From an uncultured Lachnospiraceae bacterium (GTDB taxonomy: Bacteria > Bacillota > Clostridia > Lachnospirales > Lachnospiraceae): a stretch of DNA of 38,990 nt. Location of the stretch: NCBI GenBank assembly GCA_902762955.1, contig CACWQH010000024.1:1-38990 (forward strand), read 5' to 3'. The notes below the pieces were generated by a model, which ran no database searches, was not told the origin of the DNA, and saw only the letters and a list, made by a program, of their open reading frames with translations. Below, piece after piece: positions 27,964-36,015 of this stretch (position 1 is the stretch's first letter; the number at the start of each line of letters is the position of its first letter). Both the position numbers and the translations under genes were made by a program.

Positions 27964-28570
27964 TCAACCCTACAAATACACCTTTTCTTAAAATAACATT
28001 ACAAACATTTGATGTACCATAGAAAACATATTTATCTCCATCAATTTGAACTTTTTTTGTTTTTATTTTCCCTGTCGGTAATTTATAAACAATATATACA
28101 GAGTAATAGTTATAATGCCACCAAACGCCATCTCTTAATAAAAAATCAGCGCGACTTTTTAAATTCTCAAACTCTTTTCGCCTTAAAACATAACCTTTAG
28201 TCCTCATATATAAATCCGGATTTTTAGCTTCGTTATGCTGCATAAATGCTATCGCTATGTAAACTATATTTAAAAGATAAATGATTCCCATCCACTTCAA
28301 ATCATCAAGCATTATTACCTCTACAAAAAAATTAAATATACAAAATAAAGTGATAAGTATTTTTCTATTTTTATAATAATCTGCTATATATTCAACTTCA
28401 TGCTCATTGGCACCATGCTCAAATTTGACGGATGAAAGCCCATTCAACGCAAGCTTTCTATCAGCATCAGATAAAAAAACAGGTCTGTTAAATGTCATTG
28501 ATTTATATAATATAAGTATTGCTGCAAATACAATATTAAAGATTATAACAATTAAATTACCTAAATCCAT
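27956..28570 (-). CDS. Unknown membrane protein of 204 aa
   Basis: Not recognised. One N-terminal transmembrane helix (about 4-23), a cytoplasmic basic segment, then two closely spaced helices (about 73-112). The C-terminal half (about 120-204) is a soluble beta-rich domain with repeated short strands (YYSVYIVYKLPTGKIKTKKV, DKYVFYGTSNVCNVIL). AAGGAG before ATG is a good start signal. It overlaps the MutS-like ATPase gene by 8 bp, which suggests that the two proteins work together at the membrane. Confidence 0.7.
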   Translation of the reverse strand: MDLGNLIVIIFNIVFAAILILYKSMTFNRPVFLSDADRKLALNGLSSVKFEHGANEHEVEYIADYYKNRKILITLFCIFNFFVEVIMLDDLKWMGIIYLLNIVYIAIAFMQHNEAKNPDLYMRTKGYVLRRKEFENLKSRADFLLRDGVWWHYNYYSVYIVYKLPTGKIKTKKVQIDGDKYVFYGTSNVCNVILRKGVFVGLIE

Positions 28571-28637
28571 AAGACAACTCCTTACTTATTATAAGAATAC
28601 AGCACTTATTTTCTTACTAATGTTTCTATATTAAATC

Positions 28638-29174
28638 TCATTTAGTTCTACGTCCTAACACTGCATTCGGACAAAAGTTTTTAATCGTAGCCATATAATT
28701 ATTAATCTCATCTTTATTCATACCCGCTACATTTATGACAGTCTTACGATACTTAGTCCTAAGAACGATATTTTGTATCTCTCTTGTGGTCATTTTCTCA
28801 CGGTATATTGCATAGATATCCTCAAGGTATGTCATATCATATATTCGAGCCTTTATTATCAGAATATTTTCTATGATATATATGTATCGGTCTTCATATC
28901 TTGGACCTTCGGATGCATCAATAATACTTGCCATCCTTTCAATACCCGGATATTTTTTCAAAGGATTTTTATATCTCATACATCCATCAATCGTAAGAAC
29001 AATAAAAAGTAAAAGTATTACGCATACAACTATTATGCCAAATGTACCTAAAAGCTCCTCATTATATGCCTTTAAGCAGTATATCAATATAATTCCTATT
29101 GCTATAAGACCACCTATTATCTTAGCTTTGGATTCATTTTTTATACGTTTGATTATTAAATCAATATTTTTCAT
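28638..29174 (-). CDS. Unknown membrane protein with two transmembrane helices
   Basis: I start at ATG 29174 (MKNIDLIIKRIKN, 178 aa) because this ATG overlaps the stop of the upstream gene as ATGA and AAAGGGG lies about 11 nt before it; a longer version from 29198 would overlap that gene by 28 bp. Two hydrophobic helices (about 19-36 and 42-62) are followed by a soluble domain of about 110 residues with beta-strand pattern (RYIYIIENILIIKARIYDMTYLED and a positively charged RTKYRKTVINVAG). The soluble part resembles YcxB/bacterial PH-like membrane proteins, which is a weak suggestion only. Confidence 0.65.
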   Translation of the reverse strand: MKNIDLIIKRIKNESKAKIIGGLIAIGIILIYCLKAYNEELLGTFGIIVVCVILLLFIVLTIDGCMRYKNPLKKYPGIERMASIIDASEGPRYEDRYIYIIENILIIKARIYDMTYLEDIYAIYREKMTTREIQNIVLRTKYRKTVINVAGMNKDEINNYMATIKNFCPNAVLGRRTK

Positions 29175-30283
29175 TCTAAGCTTATCCCCTTTGACCATAA
29201 TATCTCTTTTGCTTTATTGCAAAACACAGTGGTTCCACCGCTTTTAGCTACATATTTCAGATTTAAGATTGCTGTTTCTTCGTCACCCTCTGCTAATTGG
29301 GCAAGCGCCAGATAATATGTAAGCTCTATTCTAAAAAGCTGCTTATTGCTCTGCTTCATTTTTTCTGTAATCAAGCCCTTTACGCTTGCAGGATTGTCTC
29401 CAAAGGCACCAATCATAATCTGCCAGTTTTTTCTTACATCCTTGGCAAGTGCCATCTCACTTACAGTTAGCTTTATATTGGTTTCAATGTCATTAAGCTT
29501 TGCCGAAACCACATTAAACGCATCAACATTTCCTATATAGATAAAGGCTGCCCCTCTGTAATACAGGGCATTTATTCCTTCATTGACCTTTAAATTTTTT
29601 CTTTCATATATATCAAGCTGTTTAAACAGTTCATCATAATCCCCCATATAATAACATGCCGCAATTCTGATCAGATTGGAATTGTTATGCTTTCTGAAAT
29701 TTGATGATTCAAGTGCAGTAAGCTCGACTATATCAAAATAAGTCACAGGATCACATTTATCAATTAAAATATCATTGTTATCCTTACCAAAAGCCGACGC
29801 TATAAACTTTACCGGATTTATCATAAATATATAAACCAGAACAATTACCGCAATTATGTAGCTTTCACTTCTACCGCTTCTTATATATGAAAAGCTTATC
29901 ATTGAAAGCAATATCGAAAATAATATTACGTTTAAAATGTTTATAAAACGTCCGCTCTTTTTTAATTCTTCTACCACCTGTCTTGCCTTTGCATTTTCAA
30001 GTGCCGATTTTCTTACGGGAACAGCCTTCTCCTTATCGAATAGTCCCTTAATAAGTGATATAAATTGAACAATAAGAAAAAGTTCTGCTATTATAGATAC
30101 GATAAAAATCAGATGAAATATTGTGAAATCATCTCTGCCGGCCTCATCGTTTGCTATATTTTTTAATATGGTTTTTAGTGCAAACCTGTTAACAATCTCT
30201 GCCACGATAAGCGACACCACAACAACTATCCAACGAACCACAGACGGTTTCTTTTTTTCTATCATGACTATCTCTTGTGTCAT
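29171..30283 (-). CDS. Unknown membrane protein with C-terminal TPR-like helices
   Basis: Not recognised. From the chosen ATG at 30283 (MTQEIVMIEKKK, with ACAGGAGAAAC upstream) it is 370 aa. Four transmembrane segments lie at about 15-35, 55-78, 108-128 and 138-158. The rest (about 175-370) is a soluble alpha-helical region with TPR-like spacing of small and aromatic residues (RIAACYYMGDYDELFKQL, ALYYRGAAFIYIG, YYLALAQLAEGDEETAILNL). A possible TTG start at 30307 lacks a good site. It begins 20 bp after hipA and overlaps the next gene, so it is probably expressed from the hipBA transcript or close to it. Confidence 0.65.
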   Translation of the reverse strand: MTQEIVMIEKKKPSVVRWIVVVVSLIVAEIVNRFALKTILKNIANDEAGRDDFTIFHLIFIVSIIAELFLIVQFISLIKGLFDKEKAVPVRKSALENAKARQVVEELKKSGRFINILNVILFSILLSMISFSYIRSGRSESYIIAVIVLVYIFMINPVKFIASAFGKDNNDILIDKCDPVTYFDIVELTALESSNFRKHNNSNLIRIAACYYMGDYDELFKQLDIYERKNLKVNEGINALYYRGAAFIYIGNVDAFNVVSAKLNDIETNIKLTVSEMALAKDVRKNWQIMIGAFGDNPASVKGLITEKMKQSNKQLFRIELTYYLALAQLAEGDEETAILNLKYVAKSGGTTVFCNKAKEILWSKGISLE

Positions 30284-30303
30284 ATATGTTTCTCCTGTAA
30301 ATT

Positions 30304-31581
30304 TCAATTAATATTACTATCAATTAGAGTAGCAATTTCTTCACTTATCCCACATTTTTCTGCGTAATTCTTCCACATTGGCACTACATTATCTGCCTGC
30401 TCCAATATCTTTTTACATTTTTGAACTGAAAGTCCCATATCCCGTCCTACCGTAATGATATCATCATCCGTAATATTATCGTTTTTGCCGTTTACAGTCA
30501 TCTGGTGCTTTGATATCCATTTATTGCCAGGTTTATATGCATAGGTCAAATCATATGCAGGAGAAAGACTCCATTTCCCCTTTTTATCCATAAGAAATGA
30601 CACATTTTTCACATGGTCATCCATATTAAAGGTTTTACAGTTAAAGACCATTCTTCTGTATATTTGTTCTACATCGTAGGAAAGAATTCCAAGTCTTCTT
30701 CCATATACAGCAAGCTCCTTATATCCGGTAAGGCAAGGTATATTATAATCATAATGACAAAGCGCAGAAAATGTCTGCATATGGATTTTATTGCCATTAT
30801 TTCTATCAAATCGTTTTGTCATAAAATGATTAAGGCCATCCTTATTATATATCCTGCACTCATTCATATCAATTCCAAAATCTTTTGCCATGAGATAATA
30901 AGCATACTCAATTAAGGTATACTGTTTTTTATCCTTAATATTATGATCACCGTTATTTGATACACCATCAAACTTGATAATCCACTGTTCAAAGCTTTCG
31001 TCATTCTCTGTCTGACCTGAGCGGACCTCTCCTGTTTTATTATTCCAAGCTATAACTGCTTTTGCTCTGGCTCCTCCTGCCGAGGTACCAAATTCAAGCA
31101 TCTGCTGCATAGTTATATCCTTCGAGTTATAACTAAGGTTTTCCTTACCCGAAAGAATTTCTGATGCAAACTTAACCATTTCATTTACATCTATGGAAAG
31201 CTCGCCATCTGAAACAGGACCATTTGAAGGGACATACTCCAATGCGCCCATGCCTCTTTTTCCCGTATAACAAAGTCGCTCAATCGCCGTAAATGAGTCC
31301 GGATTCCTCCCTTGACTTATAAGCCATTTATCTATAACGGCATTACCAAACTTGTCAGGAAGTGAATCAGCCAAAAGTCCCGGTAATCCTTTAAATGAAG
31401 TATTTGAAAGCTCCGGAAATGTATATATATTGTTAGATAACGGCATCTTAAATGGCGATACCTGAATATTACTTCTTACAAAATCTTTATCATATTCAAA
31501 TGATATAATTCCACTTGTTTCATCCTGATGAACTATACCTATTCTGGTTCCCCATAGATAAACCTCTGCATTTTGTATCAT
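30304..31581 (-). CDS. hipA: HipA-like serine/threonine kinase toxin
   Basis: HipA kinases phosphorylate and inactivate targets such as glutamyl-tRNA synthetase and promote growth arrest. The 425-aa protein has an N-terminal subdomain (about 1-105, GLPGLLADSLPDKFGN), the Gly-rich GTSAGGARAKA loop (165-175), K203 in WIIKF, MTKRFDR (254-260), the catalytic loop around NMDDHVKN (319-326) and the metal-binding YDLT (D344). All key residues are present, so it should be active. It overlaps hipB by 4 bp (ATGA), the normal order for this module. Confidence 0.93.
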   Translation of the reverse strand: MIQNAEVYLWGTRIGIVHQDETSGIISFEYDKDFVRSNIQVSPFKMPLSNNIYTFPELSNTSFKGLPGLLADSLPDKFGNAVIDKWLISQGRNPDSFTAIERLCYTGKRGMGALEYVPSNGPVSDGELSIDVNEMVKFASEILSGKENLSYNSKDITMQQMLEFGTSAGGARAKAVIAWNNKTGEVRSGQTENDESFEQWIIKFDGVSNNGDHNIKDKKQYTLIEYAYYLMAKDFGIDMNECRIYNKDGLNHFMTKRFDRNNGNKIHMQTFSALCHYDYNIPCLTGYKELAVYGRRLGILSYDVEQIYRRMVFNCKTFNMDDHVKNVSFLMDKKGKWSLSPAYDLTYAYKPGNKWISKHQMTVNGKNDNITDDDIITVGRDMGLSVQKCKKILEQADNVVPMWKNYAEKCGISEEIATLIDSNIN

Positions 31582-31916
31582 ATTTCATCCCCCCACTTCC
31601 AAGTATTATCAGAAGTCTTCCTCTTTCCCACTCTCATTCGCTTTTCTTCATTTTCTATAAAATAAGATGGTCGCATTGTATAATCAGGCACTAAAACCTC
31701 AAGATTTCCTCCTATGCCAAGTGCCTGCATCAACTTAATCAGATTTGACATGGTTATATCCTCACCATTCTCAAATCTGCTTATACTCCTTAGTGATACC
31801 ATGGATTTTTCTGCAAGCTCCTTTTGTGTCATCGGATAAGCAATTCTATATTGTTTTATTCTTTCTGCTATTTCATTTTCAACAAGTTTAACATCAACGT
31901 TATTATTAATATTCAT
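31578..31916 (-). CDS. hipB: HipB-like XRE antitoxin and repressor
   Basis: The 112-aa protein has an XRE helix-turn-helix (about 15-70): MTQKELAEKSMVSLRSISRFENGEDI and the MSNLIKLMQALGI tail typical of HipB. Residues 80-112 form the basic C-terminal tail that in known HipB proteins contacts the kinase. It should neutralise HipA and repress the operon. Two GCAATATATTGC sites upstream (31967-31978 and 32008-32019) are its likely operators. The next gene to the right, a GntR regulator, belongs to the ABC operon. Confidence 0.9.
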   Translation of the reverse strand: MNINNNVDVKLVENEIAERIKQYRIAYPMTQKELAEKSMVSLRSISRFENGEDITMSNLIKLMQALGIGGNLEVLVPDYTMRPSYFIENEEKRMRVGKRKTSDNTWKWGDEI

Positions 31917-31941
31917 TTTCTAACACCTACCTTATAACAGA

Positions 31942-31970
31942 ATAATAACATATAAAAAAATAAAATGCAA
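31942..31970 (-). promoter_or_regulatory. Promoter of hipBA
   Basis: TTGCAT (31970-31965) and TATTAT (31947-31942) are 17 bp apart on the minus strand. The -35 box overlaps the proximal palindrome, so a bound repressor would block RNA polymerase. Confidence 0.6.
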
Positions 31971-32019
31971 TATATTGCGTTTTAACTCTGATTTTAAACA
32001 CTAATAAGCAATATATTGC
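31967..32019. promoter_or_regulatory. Pair of identical palindromic operators (GCAATATATTGC), likely HipB sites
   Basis: GCAATATATTGC occurs at 31967-31978 and 32008-32019, each followed by gtttta. Centres are 41 bp apart, close to four helical turns, which would place two dimers on the same DNA face. Identity extends over about 18 bp. HipB of other bacteria uses paired palindromes. Confidence 0.65.
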
Positions 32020-32022
32020 GTT

Positions 32023-32394
32023 TTATTTATTATAATTTTTTTCTAATAATTCCTTTAACTCCTCCAGCCCTATACCGGAAAGCTTCGCCTTATCCACTGC
32101 TTTCGACAGCAGTTCTTCCGTCTGGCGCAAGGTTTCCTCCCGAAGCAGCTTAGCATTTTGTGCCTTGACGAAGCATCCTCGTCCGGTGTAGGACTCTATG
32201 AAGCCGTCCCGCTCAAGCTCCTCGTAGGCGCGCTTGGTAGTGATAACGCTTATCCGAAGCTGCATTGCGAGATTACGCATCGACGGGAGAGCCTCGCCTA
32301 CGGCAAGCTCCCCACTCATTATCTTTGCCTTTATCTGATTTTCAATCTGCAGGTAGATAGGTTCATCCACCATATTTGAAATAATTATATCCAA
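32023..32394 (-). CDS. GntR-family regulator, YtrA subfamily
   Basis: The 123-aa protein has the GntR winged helix (about 10-75, PIYLQIENQIKAKIMSGELAVGEALPSMR then TTKRAYEELERDGFIESYTGRGCFV) and only a short C-terminal helical dimerisation tail, which is the YtrA subfamily. Such small regulators control ABC transporter operons in Firmicutes, often repressing their own. It is the last gene of the ABC operon, 2 bp after the CPBP gene. The palindrome at 35781-35797 near the operon promoter is the natural candidate target. Confidence 0.93.
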   Translation of the reverse strand: MDIIISNMVDEPIYLQIENQIKAKIMSGELAVGEALPSMRNLAMQLRISVITTKRAYEELERDGFIESYTGRGCFVKAQNAKLLREETLRQTEELLSKAVDKAKLSGIGLEELKELLEKNYNK

Positions 32395-32396
32395 TG

Positions 32397-33323
32397 TTAT
32401 TTCCCGCTTTCTCTAAGAAGTGAATACCAGCTTGGTATACCTACGACAATCGCAGGTACAAGCAATCCGTATATACCAAATGTAAACTGTATGTTGCCCG
32501 ATTCATTTCCCGAAAGGAACATTGAAACAATTGCCGGAATACAGGAATCTATCACTGCATGTGCCAGTGTAGGTGCGATAACCGAATCCGTCTTTTTCCT
32601 TAACAGCTGTAAAAACGCTCCCATAAAAATGCAGCTTATACACATAAGTATAATTCCAACATAAGGATATCCTGCGTAATCCTTGCCATAATTAAGACCT
32701 GATACCACAACAAGCTGTGCATGCCAGAGTCCCCATAGTGTCCCGCCGATTATAACAGAGAGGCTTACTGCACGCTTATGGTTACCGCTAAACAGTTCCT
32801 CCAGCTTATCATAAAGATATGCTCTCCAGCCAAGCTCCTCACCAAGTAAAATAAACATATTAAAATATACCATATCAAGCGATATTGCAGGATTAAGCAT
32901 ATTTACAAAAAAGCTGTAATCATTCTTGAAGGAAAAACCTGCGTGTAAAGAACAAGTTACAAGGAGACAGCCAATTAAACCCATAAAAAGAGGTGCTAAA
33001 ACCGCAATAAAATACCACATGAAATGTCCGGTAAACTTTGGAAGCATGATTCCATCCTTGAAACCTTCTCCCGAAGAATATCTGAGTATCACACAGGCTA
33101 TAAGCGGCGAAAAGATTCCAAGCAGGTATAAAAAGTTAGAAACCTCAGTTAAGTTATGCTTTACTAAGTATCCGTCTTTTTTTAAGTAAAATGCACCCGT
33201 TACATACATAATTCCAAAGGATATTATAACATACAGAATAATTTGTATGATTATTTTTTTCCTGGCAGGCTTCAAATTATTTACATTTTTTTCTGTAATT
33301 ACATTTTCCGTACTACGCATCAT
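32397..33323 (-). CDS. CPBP-family intramembrane metalloprotease
   Basis: The 308-aa protein has about eight transmembrane segments and the three motifs of CPBP (CAAX protease and bacteriocin-processing) proteins: EELGWR (E162, E163, R167), WGLWHA (H201) and LAHAVID (H near 258). These residues bind zinc in the type II CAAX protease fold. In bacteria such proteins are linked to bacteriocin immunity, export and peptide processing. Start: two tandem ATGs overlap the stop of the preceding permease gene, with GGAGGAG nearby. Placement inside an ABC operon suggests processing of, or protection against, a peptide. Confidence 0.9.
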   Translation of the reverse strand: MMRSTENVITEKNVNNLKPARKKIIIQIILYVIISFGIMYVTGAFYLKKDGYLVKHNLTEVSNFLYLLGIFSPLIACVILRYSSGEGFKDGIMLPKFTGHFMWYFIAVLAPLFMGLIGCLLVTCSLHAGFSFKNDYSFFVNMLNPAISLDMVYFNMFILLGEELGWRAYLYDKLEELFSGNHKRAVSLSVIIGGTLWGLWHAQLVVVSGLNYGKDYAGYPYVGIILMCISCIFMGAFLQLLRKKTDSVIAPTLAHAVIDSCIPAIVSMFLSGNESGNIQFTFGIYGLLVPAIVVGIPSWYSLLRESGK

Positions 33324-34086
33324 ACTCCTCCGTTCCCTTTAGATAAAGCTTACAGGATATGCGATATGAAAGATAATAAAGTAATACAATAATATGCGGT
33401 AAAAGTGTCGCCATAAGAAGCTTTGGTGCCGCCATATCAAGAAGCCTTGCCGTTATCGCCTCACCGTTTATGTACTTTGATATATCAGGATTATCCTTAA
33501 GCTGCTTAAAGAACTCTACCTTGCCCGATATATCTCCAAATAATGCATATAAAATCACAAAAAAGAAAACCGTCAAAAGTACCGCAACCTTAACATTTGT
33601 TCCTCTGCCGCTTCCATATCTTATGACAAAAGGAAGTTCTAAAGCCTCATAAAATATATTTACAAAAAGAAGCATCATAAAAACAATAGTATTACCCGTA
33701 TGAATGCCCGTTACCAGCGAGATTAATATATCAAAGCAAAAGCAGATAACAAATCCCGTAAACGCAATCATAAACATCAGTGTATATCGGGATGCCACCA
33801 AACCTTTTTCCGTAAGCGGCGTTGAGGTACCAAAATAGCTCCACTTTCTTCTTTCATCAATCCCGCAAACCTTACTTTGCAGGAAGAAAACCATAAGAAA
33901 CACAAGCATTGCAAGGCACATTGATATATTATTTGTATCAAGACCAAACTCTTTGGCAAATACCAAATTATTTTTTGCAAAAATAACAGCAGCTATAGCA
34001 ATAATCGCCATAAACAAATATACACCCAGACACAAAAATATGTTTTTTCTTTCTAAATACAAATCCTTCTTTATAATGCCGCGCAC
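33313..34086 (-). CDS. ABC transporter permease (ABC-2 type), second of the pair
   Basis: The 257-aa protein has about six transmembrane helices, with the first at about 15-35, and belongs to the ABC-2 type permeases that resemble YtrC/D or EcsB-like. The start is GTG at 34086 (GAGGTG 8 nt upstream). It pairs with the permease at 34105-34851 and with the ATPase at 34866-35720; together they probably form one heterodimeric exporter. It overlaps the CPBP gene by 11 bp. Substrate unknown; lipid-targeting antimicrobials or cell-wall compounds are typical for such YtrA-regulated systems. Confidence 0.8.
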   Translation of the reverse strand: MRGIIKKDLYLERKNIFLCLGVYLFMAIIAIAAVIFAKNNLVFAKEFGLDTNNISMCLAMLVFLMVFFLQSKVCGIDERRKWSYFGTSTPLTEKGLVASRYTLMFMIAFTGFVICFCFDILISLVTGIHTGNTIVFMMLLFVNIFYEALELPFVIRYGSGRGTNVKVAVLLTVFFFVILYALFGDISGKVEFFKQLKDNPDISKYINGEAITARLLDMAAPKLLMATLLPHIIVLLYYLSYRISCKLYLKGTEEYDA

Positions 34087-34104
34087 CCTATAATCACCTC
34101 ACAT

Positions 34105-34851
34105 CTACACCTTTGTCCCATAGCTTTTTGCCGCCTTACATGAACCGTAAAAGCTTGCAAATGCCGTAACAATAACAAGAATAATCATAATCCATATATA
34201 TTTTAAAGCAAAACCTGTCACAATATCATAGATACCTTTATAATCACCTTCACCAAGTGCGTCACCTACTCCCGATTTTACGATAAACACAAAAAACAAA
34301 AGCATCAAAAGAATCATCATCACCATTCCGATAAAAGAAATAACACTTGACTTTCTAAATCTGATAAATAAAAATGCCGCCAAAAGCTCTGCTATAAGAA
34401 AGATTCCGCAAAGAAAAGCTATAACAGCTATATCCCCTTTGTTTAAGGTGGTATGGCTCACTGCATTTGATATAAAAAGATTTATAAATCCAAGCAGAAT
34501 ACCACATACAAACAAAATAAACATTGAGATATATTTTGCTCCGATAAATTTAACCATTTTCAAAGGTGTCGTATTTAAATATTTATTAAAGCCTGCGGAA
34601 TAATCTGAAAAGATCACACGTATGATTCCGCTTACATCCATACAGGCAAAGAACACCATAAAAGCAAGTCCCAGTCTCACATAAGGAAATATCATATCAA
34701 GATTTTCGGTGGAAACATACTTTGCTATATTTCCGCATCTTGCACTAAGCAAAACCAGATTTCCTATAAGAATAAAGACAAGGATGGTGATAAAGCAAAT
34801 CCTGATGGTCTTTCTTCCCAGATAAAATTCTCTCATAATAAGATTCTTCAT
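34105..34851 (-). CDS. ABC transporter permease (ABC-2 type), first of the pair
   Basis: The 248-aa protein has six strongly hydrophobic segments. I start at ATG 34851 (MKNLIMREFYLGRKT) because ACGAGGAAAG precedes it; the alternative TTG at 34869 would be only translated by overlap with the ATPase gene. It resembles the permease halves of GntR-controlled ABC systems. The gene follows the ATPase by 14 bp and precedes the second permease by 18 bp. Confidence 0.82.
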   Translation of the reverse strand: MKNLIMREFYLGRKTIRICFITILVFILIGNLVLLSARCGNIAKYVSTENLDMIFPYVRLGLAFMVFFACMDVSGIIRVIFSDYSAGFNKYLNTTPLKMVKFIGAKYISMFILFVCGILLGFINLFISNAVSHTTLNKGDIAVIAFLCGIFLIAELLAAFLFIRFRKSSVISFIGMVMMILLMLLFFVFIVKSGVGDALGEGDYKGIYDIVTGFALKYIWIMIILVIVTAFASFYGSCKAAKSYGTKV

Positions 34852-34865
34852 AAGCTTTCCTCGTT

Positions 34866-35720
34866 TCAAACCAAGAATACCATTATTTCATCAAGTGTAG
34901 TCTTATCAACTACCATATCAGTGTATTTTTCTGCTGCCTTGTGCCTATCGGCTACAAGCATTTCCACTCCATAATCCGTGTGTCTTATGCCTATGTAATC
35001 GGCACTATCAACACTCTCAAATTCTGCCTTGCCGCATTTAATAATTCCGTAGTTATCCAAAATCTCGTCCTTGTATCCGCTTAAAATAATCTTTCCCTCA
35101 TCAATAAAGGTCACCATATCGGCAATCTTTTCAAGGTCGGAGGTTATATGCGTGGACATAAAGATTGTATTATTCTCATCCTGAAGATACTCCATGAAAA
35201 TATCCAGTATCTCATTTCTTACAACCGGATCAAGCCCTGTGGTCGCCTCATCCATGATTAAAAGCTTTGCGTGATGCGAAAGTGCCACCGCTATCTGAAG
35301 CTTCATCTTCATACCCTTGGAAAACTTCTTAAATGCCTTTTTTGACGGAAGTGAAAATAAATCCAAATAATTGAAAAATACCTTTTCATCCCAATTCTTG
35401 TATATGTCACTCATAACCTTTGACAGTATCTTTGCATTTAAATCCTCATTAAACGGAAGTTCATCAAATACGGCAGCAAGATTTTCCTTAACCTCTGTTT
35501 CATTATTTAAATTATCAAGACCAAACAGCTTAATCTCGCCCTCGTCCCTCTTAACAATATTTAAAATTGCGTTAATCGTGGTGGACTTACCTGCTCCGTT
35601 TTGTCCGATAAAGCCCATAATACTTCCCTTCGGAACCTTAAAGCTCACATTATCTAACGTAAATCCGTCATATTTTTTAGTAAGGTTATTAACCTCAATC
35701 GCATATTCAAAATCCTGCAT
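34866..35720 (-). CDS. ABC transporter ATP-binding protein
   Basis: The 284-aa protein has Walker A GQNGAGKST (39-47), the Q-loop, a signature FSKGMKMKLQIA, Walker B LLIMDEATTGLD and the H-loop STHI. Length and the C-terminal extension are typical of single-ATPase exporters controlled by YtrA-type regulators. GGAGG lies 7 nt upstream of ATG. It is the first gene of the operon ATPase-permease-permease-CPBP-GntR, with a promoter and a dyad at 35781-35826. Confidence 0.95.
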   Translation of the reverse strand: MQDFEYAIEVNNLTKKYDGFTLDNVSFKVPKGSIMGFIGQNGAGKSTTINAILNIVKRDEGEIKLFGLDNLNNETEVKENLAAVFDELPFNEDLNAKILSKVMSDIYKNWDEKVFFNYLDLFSLPSKKAFKKFSKGMKMKLQIAVALSHHAKLLIMDEATTGLDPVVRNEILDIFMEYLQDENNTIFMSTHITSDLEKIADMVTFIDEGKIILSGYKDEILDNYGIIKCGKAEFESVDSADYIGIRHTDYGVEMLVADRHKAAEKYTDMVVDKTTLDEIMVFLV

Positions 35721-35780
35721 AAGAACCTCCGTAAAGCTTGTTATATATCTTTTCGTTTATTTCGCTGCGTTATCAGAATT

Positions 35781-35797
35781 GTATATATCGTATATAC
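35781..35797. promoter_or_regulatory. Palindromic operator of the ABC operon, likely bound by the YtrA-type regulator
   Basis: GTATATA-TCG-TATATAC is a perfect dyad of 7-bp arms. It lies immediately downstream of the -10 box of the promoter 35798-35826, covering the expected transcription start. Position and dyad form fit a GntR repressor site. Confidence 0.6.
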
Positions 35798-35826
35798 ACA
35801 ATACAATATTGTTGTATGGTTGTCAA
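35798..35826 (-). promoter_or_regulatory. Promoter of the ABC transporter operon
   Basis: TTGACA (35826-35821) and TATTGT (35803-35798) are 17 bp apart on the minus strand; transcription would start near 35791, inside the palindrome at 35781-35797. A second weaker pair, TTGTAT (35806-35801) and TACAAT (35783-35778), also with 17-bp spacing, overlaps the same dyad. Confidence 0.65.
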
Positions 35827-35829
35827 TAA

Positions 35830-36015
35830 GAAGAACCATACTATTTTCACAAAAAAAGAAACAGCACTAAGGCTGCAAGATAGGGATTGTAAGAAAAAAT
35901 TGATTTTATACGAAAGACATATCACGAGGAGCTATATCGAAGCCATACTATATTATATTGTGCTGACACCCCATACTTGAACGAGTTTTTATTCCTAACG
36001 TCACCTCAACATTTT
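35830..36015. other. Gap between the ABC operon and the ORF6N gene, possible gene relic
   Basis: This stretch has no gene I can support. On the plus strand, codons from about 35851 to 35980 read a run beginning KKETALRLQDRDCKKKLILY, rich in basic residues and lacking a clear ribosome binding site; it may be the remnant of a longer coding sequence. No hairpin with a U tract could be assigned as the terminator of the ORF6N gene. Confidence 0.3.

Noticed and set aside
28638-29198. Longer start for the 2-TM protein at 29198
   Set aside because: It would overlap the upstream gene by 28 bp; the ATGA overlap at 29174 with AAAGGGG upstream is a better start.
34852-34869. TTG start for the first permease
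   Set aside because: ATG at 34851 has the ribosome binding site ACGAGGAAAG directly upstream, while the TTG has none.
35738-35980. Plus-strand open frame of 80 codons upstream of the ABC operon
   Set aside because: It overlaps the promoter region of the ABC operon and has no clear start signal; only the last part looks protein-like, so I list it as a possible relic, not as a gene.
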